This document shows, piece after piece, positions 42,801 through 50,940 of a stretch of DNA of 64,000 bases. The stretch lies in assembly GCF_014639655.1 (NCBI RefSeq), contig NZ_BMGB01000001.1:2515082-2579081 (forward strand), read 5' to 3'. Source of the DNA: Conyzicola nivalis. GTDB taxonomy: Bacteria; Actinomycetota; Actinomycetes; Actinomycetales; Microbacteriaceae. The notes under the pieces were generated by a model. That model was not told the DNA's origin and ran no database searches. It saw nothing but the letters and a program-made list of their open reading frames with translations. The position numbers were made by a program, and so were the translations under genes. Position 1 is the first letter of the stretch, and each line of letters begins with the position of its first letter.

Positions 42801-43156
42801 CGGGGGTCCGTCTTCCTCGACCCCGCGCGCAGCCCGGCCCACGCAGCGCCCAACCCGAGCGCGAGTGTGGCGACGAGGTACAGGGCCCCGAGCATCCATT
42901 CGTCGGAGGAAGCGAGCGACACAAGCGCCACGGCGAACGCCGAGAACGTGGTGAACGAGCCGAGCAGCCCGGGTCCAAGGCCGGCGCGCACCCACGGGCG
43001 GGCGCGCGGCCAGACCCGGGCCGTGAGCAGGCCCAGCGTGAACGCGCCGACGACGTTGATGATCAGCGTCGAGAACGGCGACGCCAGCAGGTCGATCCCG
43101 AGGCGCAGACCCGTGCCCAGCGCCCCACCCACGAGCACCGCCAGCAGCGACGACAC
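42797..43156 (-). CDS. crcB: CrcB/Fluc fluoride channel (second subunit)
   Basis: 119 residues, four membrane helices. GGALGTGLRLGIDLL, STLIINVVGAFTLGLLTARV and GPGLLGSFTTFSAFAVALV match Fluc. GTG start at 43156 comes directly after the TAA stop of the KimA-like gene (TAAGTG), so the three genes are one operon. Exports toxic fluoride. Confidence 0.95.
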   Translation of the reverse strand: MSSLLAVLVGGALGTGLRLGIDLLASPFSTLIINVVGAFTLGLLTARVWPRARPWVRAGLGPGLLGSFTTFSAFAVALVSLASSDEWMLGALYLVATLALGLGAAWAGLRAGSRKTDPR

Positions 43157-45184
43157 TTACGGCCGCTTGGTGGGGATGCGCGCGGGCGGCAGCGCCTTGC
43201 GCTGGATCACACGCACGGGCTCGCCGCGGCGGTCCTGACCGGGCAACGGGCGCTGCGGGCGTGTGTACAGCGCGCGGGTCGAGTCGAGCAGCCACGGCAC
43301 GAGAGCCACGGTCACGCCCGGGCAGAGCAGCAACTTGTGGCGGATGCGCCTCGCCTTGTGGTTGTGCAGCAGGCTCTCCCACCAGTGGCCCACGATGTAC
43401 TGCGGCGTGTAGACCGTGACGATCTCCGAGCCGTTCTCTTCGCGGTGGCCCTTGATGTAGCTGATGAGCGGCATGCTGATGTCGCGGTACGGGGAGGCGA
43501 TCACGCGCAGCGGCACGTCGATGCCCTGCTCCTCCCACTGGGCGACGAGCAGCGCGGACTCCGCCTCGTCGATCGACACGTGCACGGCCTCGAGCGAGGC
43601 GTGGCGGGCGGCGATCGCGTAGTCGAGCGCCTTCAGCGTGGGCTTCTGCATCTTGCCGACGAGCACGATGGCGTGATCGCCGCTGGCCCCGAACTGCGTG
43701 GTGTTGTCGACCTCGATGTCGCGCTCGACCTTGCCGTAGTAGCGGTTGATCCGCAGCATAACGACGTAGAGGATCGGCATGATCGCGAACACGAGCCAGG
43801 CGCCGTGGGTGAACTTGGTGATGGTGACGATGACCAGAACCGTGGCCGTGAGCACGGCGCCTACGGCGTTGATCGCGCGCGAGCGGTAGACCTGAACCGG
43901 GTTGGCGCATCCGTCTCGCAGCATCTTCGTCCAGTGCACGACCATGCCCGTCTGTCCGAGCGTGAAGCTCACGAAGACGCCGATGATGTACAGCTGGATC
44001 AGCTGCGTGAGGTTGGCCTGGTAGGCGATGAGGATGACGGCGGCCACGAAGCCGAGGGCCAGCACGCCGTTCGAGTAGACCAGACGGTCGCCGCGGGTGG
44101 AGAGCGACTTGGGCGCGTACTTGTCGCGCGCCAGCACCGAACCGAGCAGCGGGAACCCGTTGAACGCGGTGTTGGCGGCGAGCAGCAGCACGAGCGCCGT
44201 CGTCGCCTGGATCACGAAGAACATGATCGAGCCGTTGCCGAAGACCGCCGAGGCGATCTGCGCCATCACGCTGCGCTGCGGGTTGGTGAGACAGTCGACG
44301 AAGCCCTCGAGGTGGCAGGCGTTCTCGGCGTAGTGCACGCGGCTGGTGAGCGCGAGGATCATCACGCCGATGAACAGCACGATGGCGATGCCACCCATCA
44401 GCACGAGGGTGCGCTGGGCGTTCTTGATCTTCGGGCGGCGGAAGGCGGGCACGCCGTTGGCGATCGCCTCGACGCCGGTGAGCGCGCTGCACCCGCTCGC
44501 GAAGGCACGCAGCAGCAGCAACACGAACGCGACCTGCGTGAGGCTCTCGCTCTGCACCGTGTAGCCCGCGCTCTCGGCCACGGCCGGGTCGCCGAGGGCC
44601 AACCGCACGATGCCGGTCACGATCATCACTCCGACGCTGCCGATGAACAGGTAGGTCGGAAGCGCGAACGCCTTGCTCGACTCGGCGACGCCGCGCAGGT
44701 TGATCGCCGCGAGCACGACGATGAAGCCGACCGCCAGCTCGACCCGCAACGGGTTCAGCCCCGGGAACGCCGAGATGATGTTGTCGACGCCGCTCGCGAC
44801 GGACACCGCGACGGTGAGGATGTAGTCGACGAGAAGAGCGGATGCCACGACGAGGCCGGCCTTCTCGCCCAGGTTCTTGTGCGCGACTTCGTAGTCGCCG
44901 CCACCCGAGGGGTAGGCCTTGATCAGCTGCCGGTACGACGCGACGACGACGATGAGCAGCACGACGACGGCCGCGGCCACCCACGGCGCGAACGACAGGA
45001 AGGCGAGACCGCCGAGGGTGAGGATGAGCAGCAGTTCCTGCGGCGCGTACGCCACAGACGAGAGGGGGTCGCTCGCGAAGATCGGGAGCGCCAGATGCTT
45101 GGGAAGTAGTTGCCCCTCGAGCTTCTCAGAGGGGAGTGGTTCACCGATAAGCCAACGCTTCGGTGACCGCACGTCGTTAGTCAC
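43157..45184 (-). CDS. KimA-like APC-family potassium importer
   Basis: 675 residues, 12 membrane helices in the first 470, starting ASDPLSSVAYAPQELLLILTLGG. KAYPSGGGDYEVAHKNLGEKAG and ASGCSALTGVEAIANGVPAFRRPK are typical of the KUP/KimA-like APC branch. A cytoplasmic USP-like domain (AIVLVGKMQKPTLKALDYAIAARH ... YIVGHWWESLLHNHKARRIRHKLL) completes the KimA layout (B. subtilis KimA 607 residues). GTG start at 45184. Could transport amino acids instead, though the C-terminal domain favours K+. Operon with two crcB genes. Confidence 0.85.
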   Translation of the reverse strand: MTNDVRSPKRWLIGEPLPSEKLEGQLLPKHLALPIFASDPLSSVAYAPQELLLILTLGGLAFLSFAPWVAAAVVVLLIVVVASYRQLIKAYPSGGGDYEVAHKNLGEKAGLVVASALLVDYILTVAVSVASGVDNIISAFPGLNPLRVELAVGFIVVLAAINLRGVAESSKAFALPTYLFIGSVGVMIVTGIVRLALGDPAVAESAGYTVQSESLTQVAFVLLLLRAFASGCSALTGVEAIANGVPAFRRPKIKNAQRTLVLMGGIAIVLFIGVMILALTSRVHYAENACHLEGFVDCLTNPQRSVMAQIASAVFGNGSIMFFVIQATTALVLLLAANTAFNGFPLLGSVLARDKYAPKSLSTRGDRLVYSNGVLALGFVAAVILIAYQANLTQLIQLYIIGVFVSFTLGQTGMVVHWTKMLRDGCANPVQVYRSRAINAVGAVLTATVLVIVTITKFTHGAWLVFAIMPILYVVMLRINRYYGKVERDIEVDNTTQFGASGDHAIVLVGKMQKPTLKALDYAIAARHASLEAVHVSIDEAESALLVAQWEEQGIDVPLRVIASPYRDISMPLISYIKGHREENGSEIVTVYTPQYIVGHWWESLLHNHKARRIRHKLLLCPGVTVALVPWLLDSTRALYTRPQRPLPGQDRRGEPVRVIQRKALPPARIPTKRP

Positions 45185-45218
45185 GAGGGGCGAGCCTACT
45201 CTTTTTATTCCCGATGGG

Positions 45219-45248
45219 CAGAAATCAGTCGCGACTTAGACTTCTGCC
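45219..45248. promoter_or_regulatory. Nested inverted repeat between divergent genes
   Basis: ggcagaa and ttctgcc flank a central perfect 10-bp palindrome agtcgcgact. It is in the 64-bp space between the KimA-like gene (minus) and the secreted-protein gene (plus), ending at the plus-strand ATG. Possible operator or leader hairpin. Confidence 0.45.
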
Positions 45249-45899
45249 ATGGTGCGAGCGGGTAGACGGCGACGAATCCGCTGGTGGTGGGTCGCGCTCG
45301 CCGTTGTCGCCGTGCTGCTCGTACCGGTCGCGATCGTGGTGCTGCCGATCGTCACGCACGAGAACCAGGGACGCTCGGGACAGGCCGGTTTCGTCGAAGA
45401 GTGGCCCACCTCGGTGACGGCCGCGGGAGACGACGAACGCACCCGCTCTTTCGACGTCCTCTCGCCCGAGCCCGGCGCATCCGTCGACACCTCGGCGCTC
45501 ACTCCCGGCGACCGCCTCGTCGTCAGCGGAACCGGCTACGACGCGTCGCGCGGCATCTACGTGGCGATCTGCAAGATTCCGGATGACACGGGCTCAAAGC
45601 CCGGGCCGTGCATCGGGGGCGTCCCTGACCAGCAGGGCGCGACCGAAGGCACCGTGGGTGCCGTCGAGTACGCGCCGAGCAACTGGGTCAACGACGACTG
45701 GGCCTGGAAACTGTTCGGCGCCCGCGGTTACGACGACGCGGCGTCGGGAACGTTCACGGCGTACCTCGAGGTGGGCGACCCGGTCGGCGAGAACCTCGAC
45801 TGCCGGGTCGACGCGTGCGGCATCTTCACCCGCAACGACCACACGGCGCTGAGCGACCGGGCGCAAGACCTCTACGTGCCGGTCGCCTTCGCGCCCTAG
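45249..45899 (+). CDS. Membrane-anchored extracellular Ig-like protein
   Basis: 216 residues. A basic N-terminus (VRAGRRRRIRWWW) and one helix (about 12-34, VALAVVAVLLVPVAIVVLPIV) anchor it, with the rest outside. LTPGDRLVVSGTGYDASRGIYVAICKIP and DCRVDACGIFTRNDH contain four Cys that could form two disulfides. The pattern resembles the beta-sandwich module that follows HtaA-type or neocarzinostatin-like domains. Function unknown. Its TAG shares CTAG with the convergent sigma-4-like gene. Confidence 0.75.
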   Translation: MVRAGRRRRIRWWWVALAVVAVLLVPVAIVVLPIVTHENQGRSGQAGFVEEWPTSVTAAGDDERTRSFDVLSPEPGASVDTSALTPGDRLVVSGTGYDASRGIYVAICKIPDDTGSKPGPCIGGVPDQQGATEGTVGAVEYAPSNWVNDDWAWKLFGARGYDDAASGTFTAYLEVGDPVGENLDCRVDACGIFTRNDHTALSDRAQDLYVPVAFAP

Positions 45900-46087
45900 C
45901 CCGCGAGGGCCGCGAAACCGGCGCGCAGCCGCTCTTCGACGTCCTCGATGGTCACCCCGAGCAGACCTGCGATCTGTTCGGTGGTGAAACCGGAGAAGTA
46001 GCTCAAGTTGATCGCCTGGCGCAGCTCGGGCGACAGCGCGTCGAGTGCTTCCTGCGAGTGGTTGAGATTGATAGTGGGATTGAACAT
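45896..46087 (-). CDS. Orphan sigma-70 region 4-like small protein
   Basis: 63 residues from the ATG at 46087. EALDALSPELRQAINLSYFSGFTTEQIAGLLGVTIEDVEERLRAGFAALAG is a sigma region 4 helix-turn-helix of ECF type. There is no region 2 upstream; the preceding 190 bp carry a hairpin repeat. A longer start at 46138 is possible. It may be a small regulator or the remnant of an ECF sigma gene. No clear ribosome site was seen. Confidence 0.7.
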   Translation of the reverse strand: MFNPTINLNHSQEALDALSPELRQAINLSYFSGFTTEQIAGLLGVTIEDVEERLRAGFAALAG

Positions 46088-46224
46088 GGTGGAACAGACA
46101 TTTCTAGCTGAGAGTGTGTGGGCTCCGGCCTGGATCAAGGCAGTGGAGCAGCTCCTGAGGAGCTCGGCGGATCGTGGATAAGGATCAACGCGCCACCAAG
46201 ACTAGTACACATCTACGACAGAAC

Positions 46225-46272
46225 GCGGATTGAGCTTGTCGAAATCCCGCGTTTCGACACGCTCAACCCGCG
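46225..46272. terminator. Family A-like hairpin repeat
   Basis: gcggattgagcttgtcgaaa pairs imperfectly with tttcgacacgctcaacccgc. It lies just downstream of the PadR stop (minus strand) and upstream of the sigma-4-like gene, so it probably ends the DUF4097-PadR transcript. Nothing else is recognised in 46088-46280. Confidence 0.75.
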
Positions 46273-46280
46273 CAGCGCCG

Positions 46281-46898
46281 CTAAAGCGTCGCCTTCACCC
46301 GATCGCGCAGCTCGTCGAGTCCGACGGTGAGCACGCGCACGGTCTCCTCGTTCAGCTGGCCGCGAGCGACCTTCTTGCGCAGCTCCGTTCGCAGCTGCAG
46401 CCGGAAGTCGTTGAGCGCGGCCTCGGCGTTCATTAGCTGGCCGCGGCTGTCGACGTGCTCGGTCTTGACGTTCGCGCGCGTCGTGCGCCCGGCATCCTTC
46501 GCCTCGTTGCGCGCCTCCCGCGCGGCCGACGCGAGATCCGCGCGCAGCGTCTTCATCGCGGAGTTGACCGACGAGCGCACCTCGTCGGCGAGCCGGCGCA
46601 CCGAGTCGGTGACGCCGTCCTCGATGCCGTCGAGCTCGCTCGCTCGGGCGGCGAGTTCGGCCCGTCCGGCGTCGGTGATCTCGTAGACGGTCTTGCGGCC
46701 GTCGGTGGACTTGGTGACCAGCCCGTCTTCCTCAAGTTTCGCGAGGCGGGGGTAGATCGTGCCGGCGCTCGGAACGTAGGTGCCGCCGAAGCGCTCCTCG
46801 AGCGCCTGGATGACCTCGTAGCCGTGCATCGGGGCGTCGGCGAGCAGGCTCAGCAGGTAGAGGCGCAGGTGGCCGTGGGCGAAGACCGGGGGAGTCAT
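46281..46898 (-). CDS. PadR family transcriptional regulator
   Basis: 205 residues from the ATG at 46898. Winged helix domain HLRLYLLSLLADAPMHGYEVIQALEERFGGTYVPSAGTIYPRLAKLEEDGLV, followed by YEITDAGRAELAAR. A longer than usual C-terminal helical region (110-205) contains conserved-looking DFRLQLRTELRKKVARGQL. The start overlaps the DUF4097 gene stop by four bases (ATGA). Probably autoregulates through the sites at 47723-47762. Confidence 0.93.
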   Translation of the reverse strand: MTPPVFAHGHLRLYLLSLLADAPMHGYEVIQALEERFGGTYVPSAGTIYPRLAKLEEDGLVTKSTDGRKTVYEITDAGRAELAARASELDGIEDGVTDSVRRLADEVRSSVNSAMKTLRADLASAAREARNEAKDAGRTTRANVKTEHVDSRGQLMNAEAALNDFRLQLRTELRKKVARGQLNEETVRVLTVGLDELRDRVKATL

Positions 46899-47698
46899 GC
46901 CGACACCGCGTGCATCACGTTGATGCGGCCCGACACCGTGTTGGCCTTGAAGTCGAGCCACTTCGCGTCGAGCTCGCCGTACTTGCCGATGTACTGGCCG
47001 TGCACACCCTTGATCTCGGCGTCGTCGAGCTGCACCCGACCGCCGACGGTGTTGATCTTGTACTGCGCCGCGACTCCGGGGGCGAGACGGGTGGTCACGT
47101 CGCCGCTCACGGTGCTGATGCGCACCTCGTCGGCGATGCCGGTGATGTCGGTGAAGACGTCGCCGCTCAGCGACTCCGCGGTGAAGACGCTCAGGTCGCC
47201 CGACGCGGTGATGTCGCCGCTGACGGTGCGGCTGGAGATCTTGCCGTTGTGATCGCTGATCGCGATCTCGCCGCTCACGCCGTTCACCTGCAGGGCGCCG
47301 GTGAGCCCGTCGATCACGAGGTCTCCGCTCACGGTGGAGATCGTGGCATCCGTCGTGTTCAGTCCGGAAATGAGTGCGCTCGCGCTGACGACGCCGAAGG
47401 TGAGGGCGACGTTGCGCGGGACCATGATGCTCACGTCGGCGCGGGCGGTGCCGCGGAAGCTGGAGAACACTTCGATGAAGTTGTCCCAGCTCAACTGGGG
47501 GTGGTCGATCTCGAGGGTGCCGTTGTCGATCGAGATCTTGAGCTCTTTACCGCTGACCGAGTGCACCTCGATGCGGGCGCCGGGCTCGTCATGGCCGACG
47601 ATGTCGACCTTGCCGGCGATGAGGCTGACCTTCAGTTTGTTCACGTGCTCGACGTCGATGACTTTGGCGCCGTCGACAAGCCATTTTTCGTGTGCCAT
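46895..47698 (-). CDS. DUF4097 (putative adhesin-like) beta-repeat protein
   Basis: 267 residues, no signal peptide or membrane helix. Repeated beta-strand units around T-V-S-G-D (ISTVSGDLVIDG, VNGVSGEIAISD, SRTVSGDITASG, ISTVSGDVTTRL) are typical of DUF4097. The family forms a single-stranded beta-helix and frequently pairs with PadR or anti-sigma genes. The role is unknown; linked to envelope stress sensing in some systems. Starts ATG 47698 with GGAG-like GGAGA before it. Confidence 0.93.
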   Translation of the reverse strand: MAHEKWLVDGAKVIDVEHVNKLKVSLIAGKVDIVGHDEPGARIEVHSVSGKELKISIDNGTLEIDHPQLSWDNFIEVFSSFRGTARADVSIMVPRNVALTFGVVSASALISGLNTTDATISTVSGDLVIDGLTGALQVNGVSGEIAISDHNGKISSRTVSGDITASGDLSVFTAESLSGDVFTDITGIADEVRISTVSGDVTTRLAPGVAAQYKINTVGGRVQLDDAEIKGVHGQYIGKYGELDAKWLDFKANTVSGRINVMHAVSA

Positions 47699-47722
47699 CG
47701 GATTCTCCTAGGGTCTGTGACG

Positions 47723-47762
47723 CTCGCGTTATATCGCGAGTGCGTGCCAACACGATATATCG
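47723..47762. promoter_or_regulatory. Two PadR-type operator sites upstream of DUF4097-padR
   Basis: Site 1 is ctcgcgttatatcgcgag (6-bp arms CTCGCG/CGCGAG), site 2 contains the perfect palindrome cgatatatcg (47753-47762). Both share the TATATCGCG core. They lie 25-64 bp upstream of the DUF4097 ATG. Position, repeat spacing and AT-rich core fit PadR autoregulation. Confidence 0.7.
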
Positions 47763-47837
47763 CGTCTCGCGTCGAGCGCAACCCCCTGCGGTGCTGGGTG
47801 GCCGCAGCCGCCGCTTGCTCGGTTTCGGCACCCCCTC

Positions 47838-47868
47838 TTGACCTTGACGCGGCGTCAACCCATACCGT
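47838..47868 (+). promoter_or_regulatory. MerR-type promoter with 19-bp spacer and internal palindrome
   Basis: A -35 TTGACC and a -10 TACCGT are separated by 19 bp, longer than the normal 17. A perfect 15-bp palindrome ttgacgcggcgtcaa (47844-47858) lies between them. This is the geometry of MerR-activated promoters. The MerR/TipAS ATG is 25 bp downstream. Confidence 0.8.
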
Positions 47869-47892
47869 GGATTCACGAGAGAGGAGGGACGC

Positions 47893-48648
47893 ATGGACTG
47901 GTCCATTCAGGAGGTGGCACGGCTCGCCGGCACCACCAGCCGCACCCTACGGCACTACGGCGACGTGGGCCTGCTCGCTCCGAGTCGCACCGGCGACAAC
48001 GGATACCGCTACTACGACCAGACGGCGCTCGTGCGGCTGCAGCGCATTCTGCTGTTGCGCCAGCTCGGCCTCGGTCTGCCCGCTATCGGCGAGGTGCTCG
48101 ACGGTGAGCGCGACGACGCGTCGGCTCTGCTCGCGCACCTGGAGTGGCTGCGGTCGGAACAACGGCGCATCGCCGACCAGATCTCGAGCGTCCAGTCCAC
48201 GATCGACAAACTGAAGGGAGGTGAACAACTCATGGCAGAAGAAATGTTGAACGGCTTCGACCACACCCAATACAAAGAGGAGGTGGTCGACCGCTGGGGC
48301 GCGGACGCCTACGCCTCGGGGGATAAGTGGTGGCGCGCGAAGACCGGGGAGGAGAAGGCAGCTTTCCTGGCAGAGCAGGCGGCGCTCGCCGCAGAATGGG
48401 CGGATGCCGCGGCTCGCGCCCTCGACCCCGCGGGTACCGAGGCTCACGAACTCGCGCGGCGGCAGTACGGCTGGCTGTCGGGCATCCCCGGCACCCCGGG
48501 CTATCCCGCCGGACCGACGAAGGAGTACTTCGTCGGTTTGGGCGAGCTGTACGTGTCGGACGAGCGTTTCGGCGCGAACTACGGCGGAACCGAGGGTGCG
48601 GCGTTCGTGCGCGACGCGATGACGGCGTACGCCGAGCGCGAGCTCTGA
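47893..48648 (+). CDS. MerR-family regulator with TipAS antibiotic-binding domain
   Basis: 251 residues. N-terminal MerR helix-turn-helix SIQEVARLAGTTSRTLRHYGDVGLL and YRYYDQTALVRLQRILLLRQLGL, a coiled-coil linker (LLAHLEWLRSEQRRIADQISSV), then the TipAS domain from about 120 (FDHTQYKEEVVDRWGADAYASGDKWWR ... LSGIPGTPGYPAGPTKEYFVGLGELYVSDERF). As in TipA, an internal start (ATG 48232, MAEEMLNGFDH) preceded by GGAGGTGAACAAC could give the TipAS domain alone. Its own promoter has MerR geometry. Confidence 0.93.
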   Translation: MDWSIQEVARLAGTTSRTLRHYGDVGLLAPSRTGDNGYRYYDQTALVRLQRILLLRQLGLGLPAIGEVLDGERDDASALLAHLEWLRSEQRRIADQISSVQSTIDKLKGGEQLMAEEMLNGFDHTQYKEEVVDRWGADAYASGDKWWRAKTGEEKAAFLAEQAALAAEWADAAARALDPAGTEAHELARRQYGWLSGIPGTPGYPAGPTKEYFVGLGELYVSDERFGANYGGTEGAAFVRDAMTAYAEREL

Positions 48649-48695
48649 CGCCGGTCGAGTAGCGGGCTCGTTCCGCGCTCGCTACTCGACCGGCG
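48649..48695. terminator. Palindromic hairpin (CGCCGGTCGAGTAGCG arms)
   Basis: Perfect 16-bp arms cgccggtcgagtagcg (48649-48664) and cgctactcgaccggcg (48680-48695), 15-nt loop, directly adjoining the MerR stop codon. Likely terminator for that gene; no T-tract. Confidence 0.85.
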
Positions 48696-48764
48696 TGTCA
48701 TCCTTAAGACTGATTGTCGGCTCAGTCGGCATATTTCTTCAGGATCGGTCGGTAATCTCGCGGA

Positions 48765-50234
48765 GTGACCTCCCGCCCGAACTCCTATGACGACTTCCCG
48801 CTGCCGGTGGACCCGGCCCTCGGCGGGCAGCCGCCGTTCGAGCCGCCGCAGCCACCCGTGCCGCCGCAGCGACCGAAACGCCGCCGCCACGTCATGCGCT
48901 GGATCGGCCTCGTGGTCGCCATCGCGGTGCTCGCCGCCGGCGGATACGTCTTCTTCAACTACCAGCGCTTCGTGTCCGGCGTGAACCAGATCGACGCGAT
49001 CGACAGCTCGGGCGACGACGCGTTCGACGGCACCGACCAGAACATCCTGCTCGTGGGCGACGACCACCGGCCCGACGGCGCGAGCGACGCGCAGCTCGCC
49101 CAACTCGGCACGACCGCCGACGGCGGCGGCACGAGCACCGACACCATGATGGTGATGCACATCCCCGCCGACGGCAGCTCGGCGACGCTGATCTCGTTCC
49201 CGCGCGACTCCTGGGTCGACGTCCCGGGGTTCGGCAAGAACAAGCTGAATGCCGCGTTCTCGCTGGGCGGCGGCAACGACGACCCCGCGGGCGGAGCGCG
49301 ACTGCTGATCCAGGTGATCGAGGGCATGACGGGCCTGCACATCGACCACTACGTGCGCGTCTCGCTGCTCGGTTTCTACAACATCGCCGAGGCGCTCGGT
49401 CCGATCGACGTGTGCCTGAACAACCCGGTGAACGACAGGTACTCGACCCTCAACCTGCCGGCCGGCGTCTCGACGCTCAACGCCCAGCAGGCGCTCGCCT
49501 TCGTGCGGCAGCGCCACGGCCTGCCGCGCGGCGACCTCGACCGCCAGGTGCGCCAGCAGTACTTCCTCTCGGTGGAGGCGCGCAAGATCCTTTCCGCCGG
49601 CACCCTGCTCAACCCGTTCAAGCTCGGCGAGGTTCTCGACGCCGTCAGCGGCGCGATCGAGACCGACTCGGGCCTGAACTTCATCGACCTCGCCACCCAG
49701 ATGAAGGGACTCAGCGCCGACAACATCACCACGGCGACGATCCCGATCCTCGGCACGCCCACGATCAACGTCGGCGGCAGCGCGCTGTCGATCGTCGAGG
49801 TCGACACGGCGGCGATCCCCGCCTTCATCGAGGACCTCATCGGCGGACCGTCGGCCTACGAGACGGCGACCGCCGCAGCCCCCGCCGATGTCACGGTCGC
49901 CGTGCTCAACGGTGGCGCGTACAACGGCTCTGCGGCGGCGGCCACCGAGACGCTCGCGTCGTTCGGATTCCTCACTGTCGCGCCGGCGTCCACGGAGGCG
50001 ACCGCCACGACCACCATCCAGTACCCGGCGGGCCAGGAGGGCGCGGCCAAGGCCGTGGCCACCTACCTGCCCGGCGCCGCCGTCGTGGCGTCCACCACCG
50101 TGTCGCAGGTCACCGTCGTTCTCGGCGGCGACGGACTCATGCCGGCAGCCCCGGTGGCGGCTGAGCCGGCGGCACCCGCTCCCGAGGCGACTCCGGCAGG
50201 CACCACCTACGCCGCGGGTGCCTGCATCAACTGA
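48765..50234 (+). CDS. LytR-CpsA-Psr (LCP) family cell-wall glycopolymer ligase with LytR_C domain
   Basis: 489 residues, GTG start. Proline-rich cytoplasmic N-terminus, one helix (about 44-66), then the LCP domain: STDTMMVMHIP, LISFPRDSWVDVPGFGKNKLNAAF (catalytic Arg-Asp) and FVRQRHGLPRGDLDRQVRQQ. The C-terminal LytR_C module has VTVAVLNGGAYNGSAAAATETLASFGF. It attaches teichoic-acid-like or other glycopolymers to peptidoglycan from lipid carriers. Overlaps the convergent yczE-like gene by 8 bases. Confidence 0.95.
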   Translation: MTSRPNSYDDFPLPVDPALGGQPPFEPPQPPVPPQRPKRRRHVMRWIGLVVAIAVLAAGGYVFFNYQRFVSGVNQIDAIDSSGDDAFDGTDQNILLVGDDHRPDGASDAQLAQLGTTADGGGTSTDTMMVMHIPADGSSATLISFPRDSWVDVPGFGKNKLNAAFSLGGGNDDPAGGARLLIQVIEGMTGLHIDHYVRVSLLGFYNIAEALGPIDVCLNNPVNDRYSTLNLPAGVSTLNAQQALAFVRQRHGLPRGDLDRQVRQQYFLSVEARKILSAGTLLNPFKLGEVLDAVSGAIETDSGLNFIDLATQMKGLSADNITTATIPILGTPTINVGGSALSIVEVDTAAIPAFIEDLIGGPSAYETATAAAPADVTVAVLNGGAYNGSAAAATETLASFGFLTVAPASTEATATTTIQYPAGQEGAAKAVATYLPGAAVVASTTVSQVTVVLGGDGLMPAAPVAAEPAAPAPEATPAGTTYAAGACIN

Positions 50235-50877
50235 CCCGTTCGGCCGGGACGGGGATCCCTGCCGCTGAACCTGCCGGGGCGACCGGTGTGGGCACGCGCA
50301 GCCGCGGCAGCGTGATCCCGACCATCGGGCCCACGAGCAGGGCGAAGGCCAGCGTGCCGAGTCCGACGTTCCCGCCGAGCAGCCAGCCGATGGCGAGCAC
50401 GGTGATCTCGATCACCGAGCGCACCCACCAGATCTTGAAGCCCCACCGGTTGTGGATGCCGGTCATCAGGCCGTCACGCGGGCCGGGCCCGAAGCGTGCG
50501 CCGATGTACAGTCCGCTCGCGATGGCCAGCAGCCCCAGACCGGCGGCGAAGAGCAGCACCCGCTGCCAGAGTTCGGTGGGCGCGGCGATGAGGGCGAGTC
50601 CCAGTTCGATCGACGGCCCGACGAACAGCACGTTGGCGATCGTGCCGAGGCCGGGCTTCTGCCGGATCGGAATCCACAGCAGCAGCACGAGGGCCCCGAT
50701 GATGTTGGTCAGCACGCCGAACGGCAGGCCGGTCTGCAGCATGAGGCCCTGCGTGAGCACGTCCCACGGCGGTACCCCGAGGGCCGCGCGCACCATCATC
50801 GAAATCGCGACGCCGTAGGCGACGAGGCCGACGAGCAGTTGGACGATGCGGCGGGCCAAAAGGGCGGAATTGTTCAT
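50227..50877 (-). CDS. YczE/YitT-type membrane protein
   Basis: 216 residues, five membrane helices. LVGLVAYGVAISMMVRAALGVPPWDVLTQGL and GLYIGARFGPGPRDGLMTGIHNRWG are the YczE signature. It is divergent from a MocR-type regulator, the same pairing as yczE-yczR in Bacillus. Transport of a vitamer or amine has been proposed for such pairs but is not proven. Confidence 0.9.
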   Translation of the reverse strand: MNNSALLARRIVQLLVGLVAYGVAISMMVRAALGVPPWDVLTQGLMLQTGLPFGVLTNIIGALVLLLWIPIRQKPGLGTIANVLFVGPSIELGLALIAAPTELWQRVLLFAAGLGLLAIASGLYIGARFGPGPRDGLMTGIHNRWGFKIWWVRSVIEITVLAIGWLLGGNVGLGTLAFALLVGPMVGITLPRLRVPTPVAPAGSAAGIPVPAERVS

Positions 50878-50885
50878 AGCGGCAA

Positions 50886-50922
50886 TCCAATTACGAAATT
50901 GGACTTACAACAAGAGTCCAAT
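50886..50922. promoter_or_regulatory. MocR operator array between yczE-like and mocR genes
   Basis: Three linked half-sites: tccaatt (50886-50892), aattggact (50897-50905) and agtccaat (50915-50922). The first two form an inverted repeat with 4-bp centre, and the second and third form attggact-n9-agtccaat with perfect 8-bp arms. The array sits in the 63-bp divergent gap, as MocR dimers need. Confidence 0.85.
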
Positions 50923-50940
50923 CGGCGTAAAGTGGCCCGC

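Noticed and set aside
45185-45248. c-di-AMP (ydaO-type) riboswitch before the KimA-like gene
   Set aside because: Only 64 bp separate the divergent genes, too short for this aptamer class; none of its conserved blocks were seen.
42780-45248. Fluoride riboswitch controlling crcB
   Set aside because: The crcB genes are coupled to the upstream gene with no leader, and the operon leader lacks the GG-GAUGG...CUGAU core.
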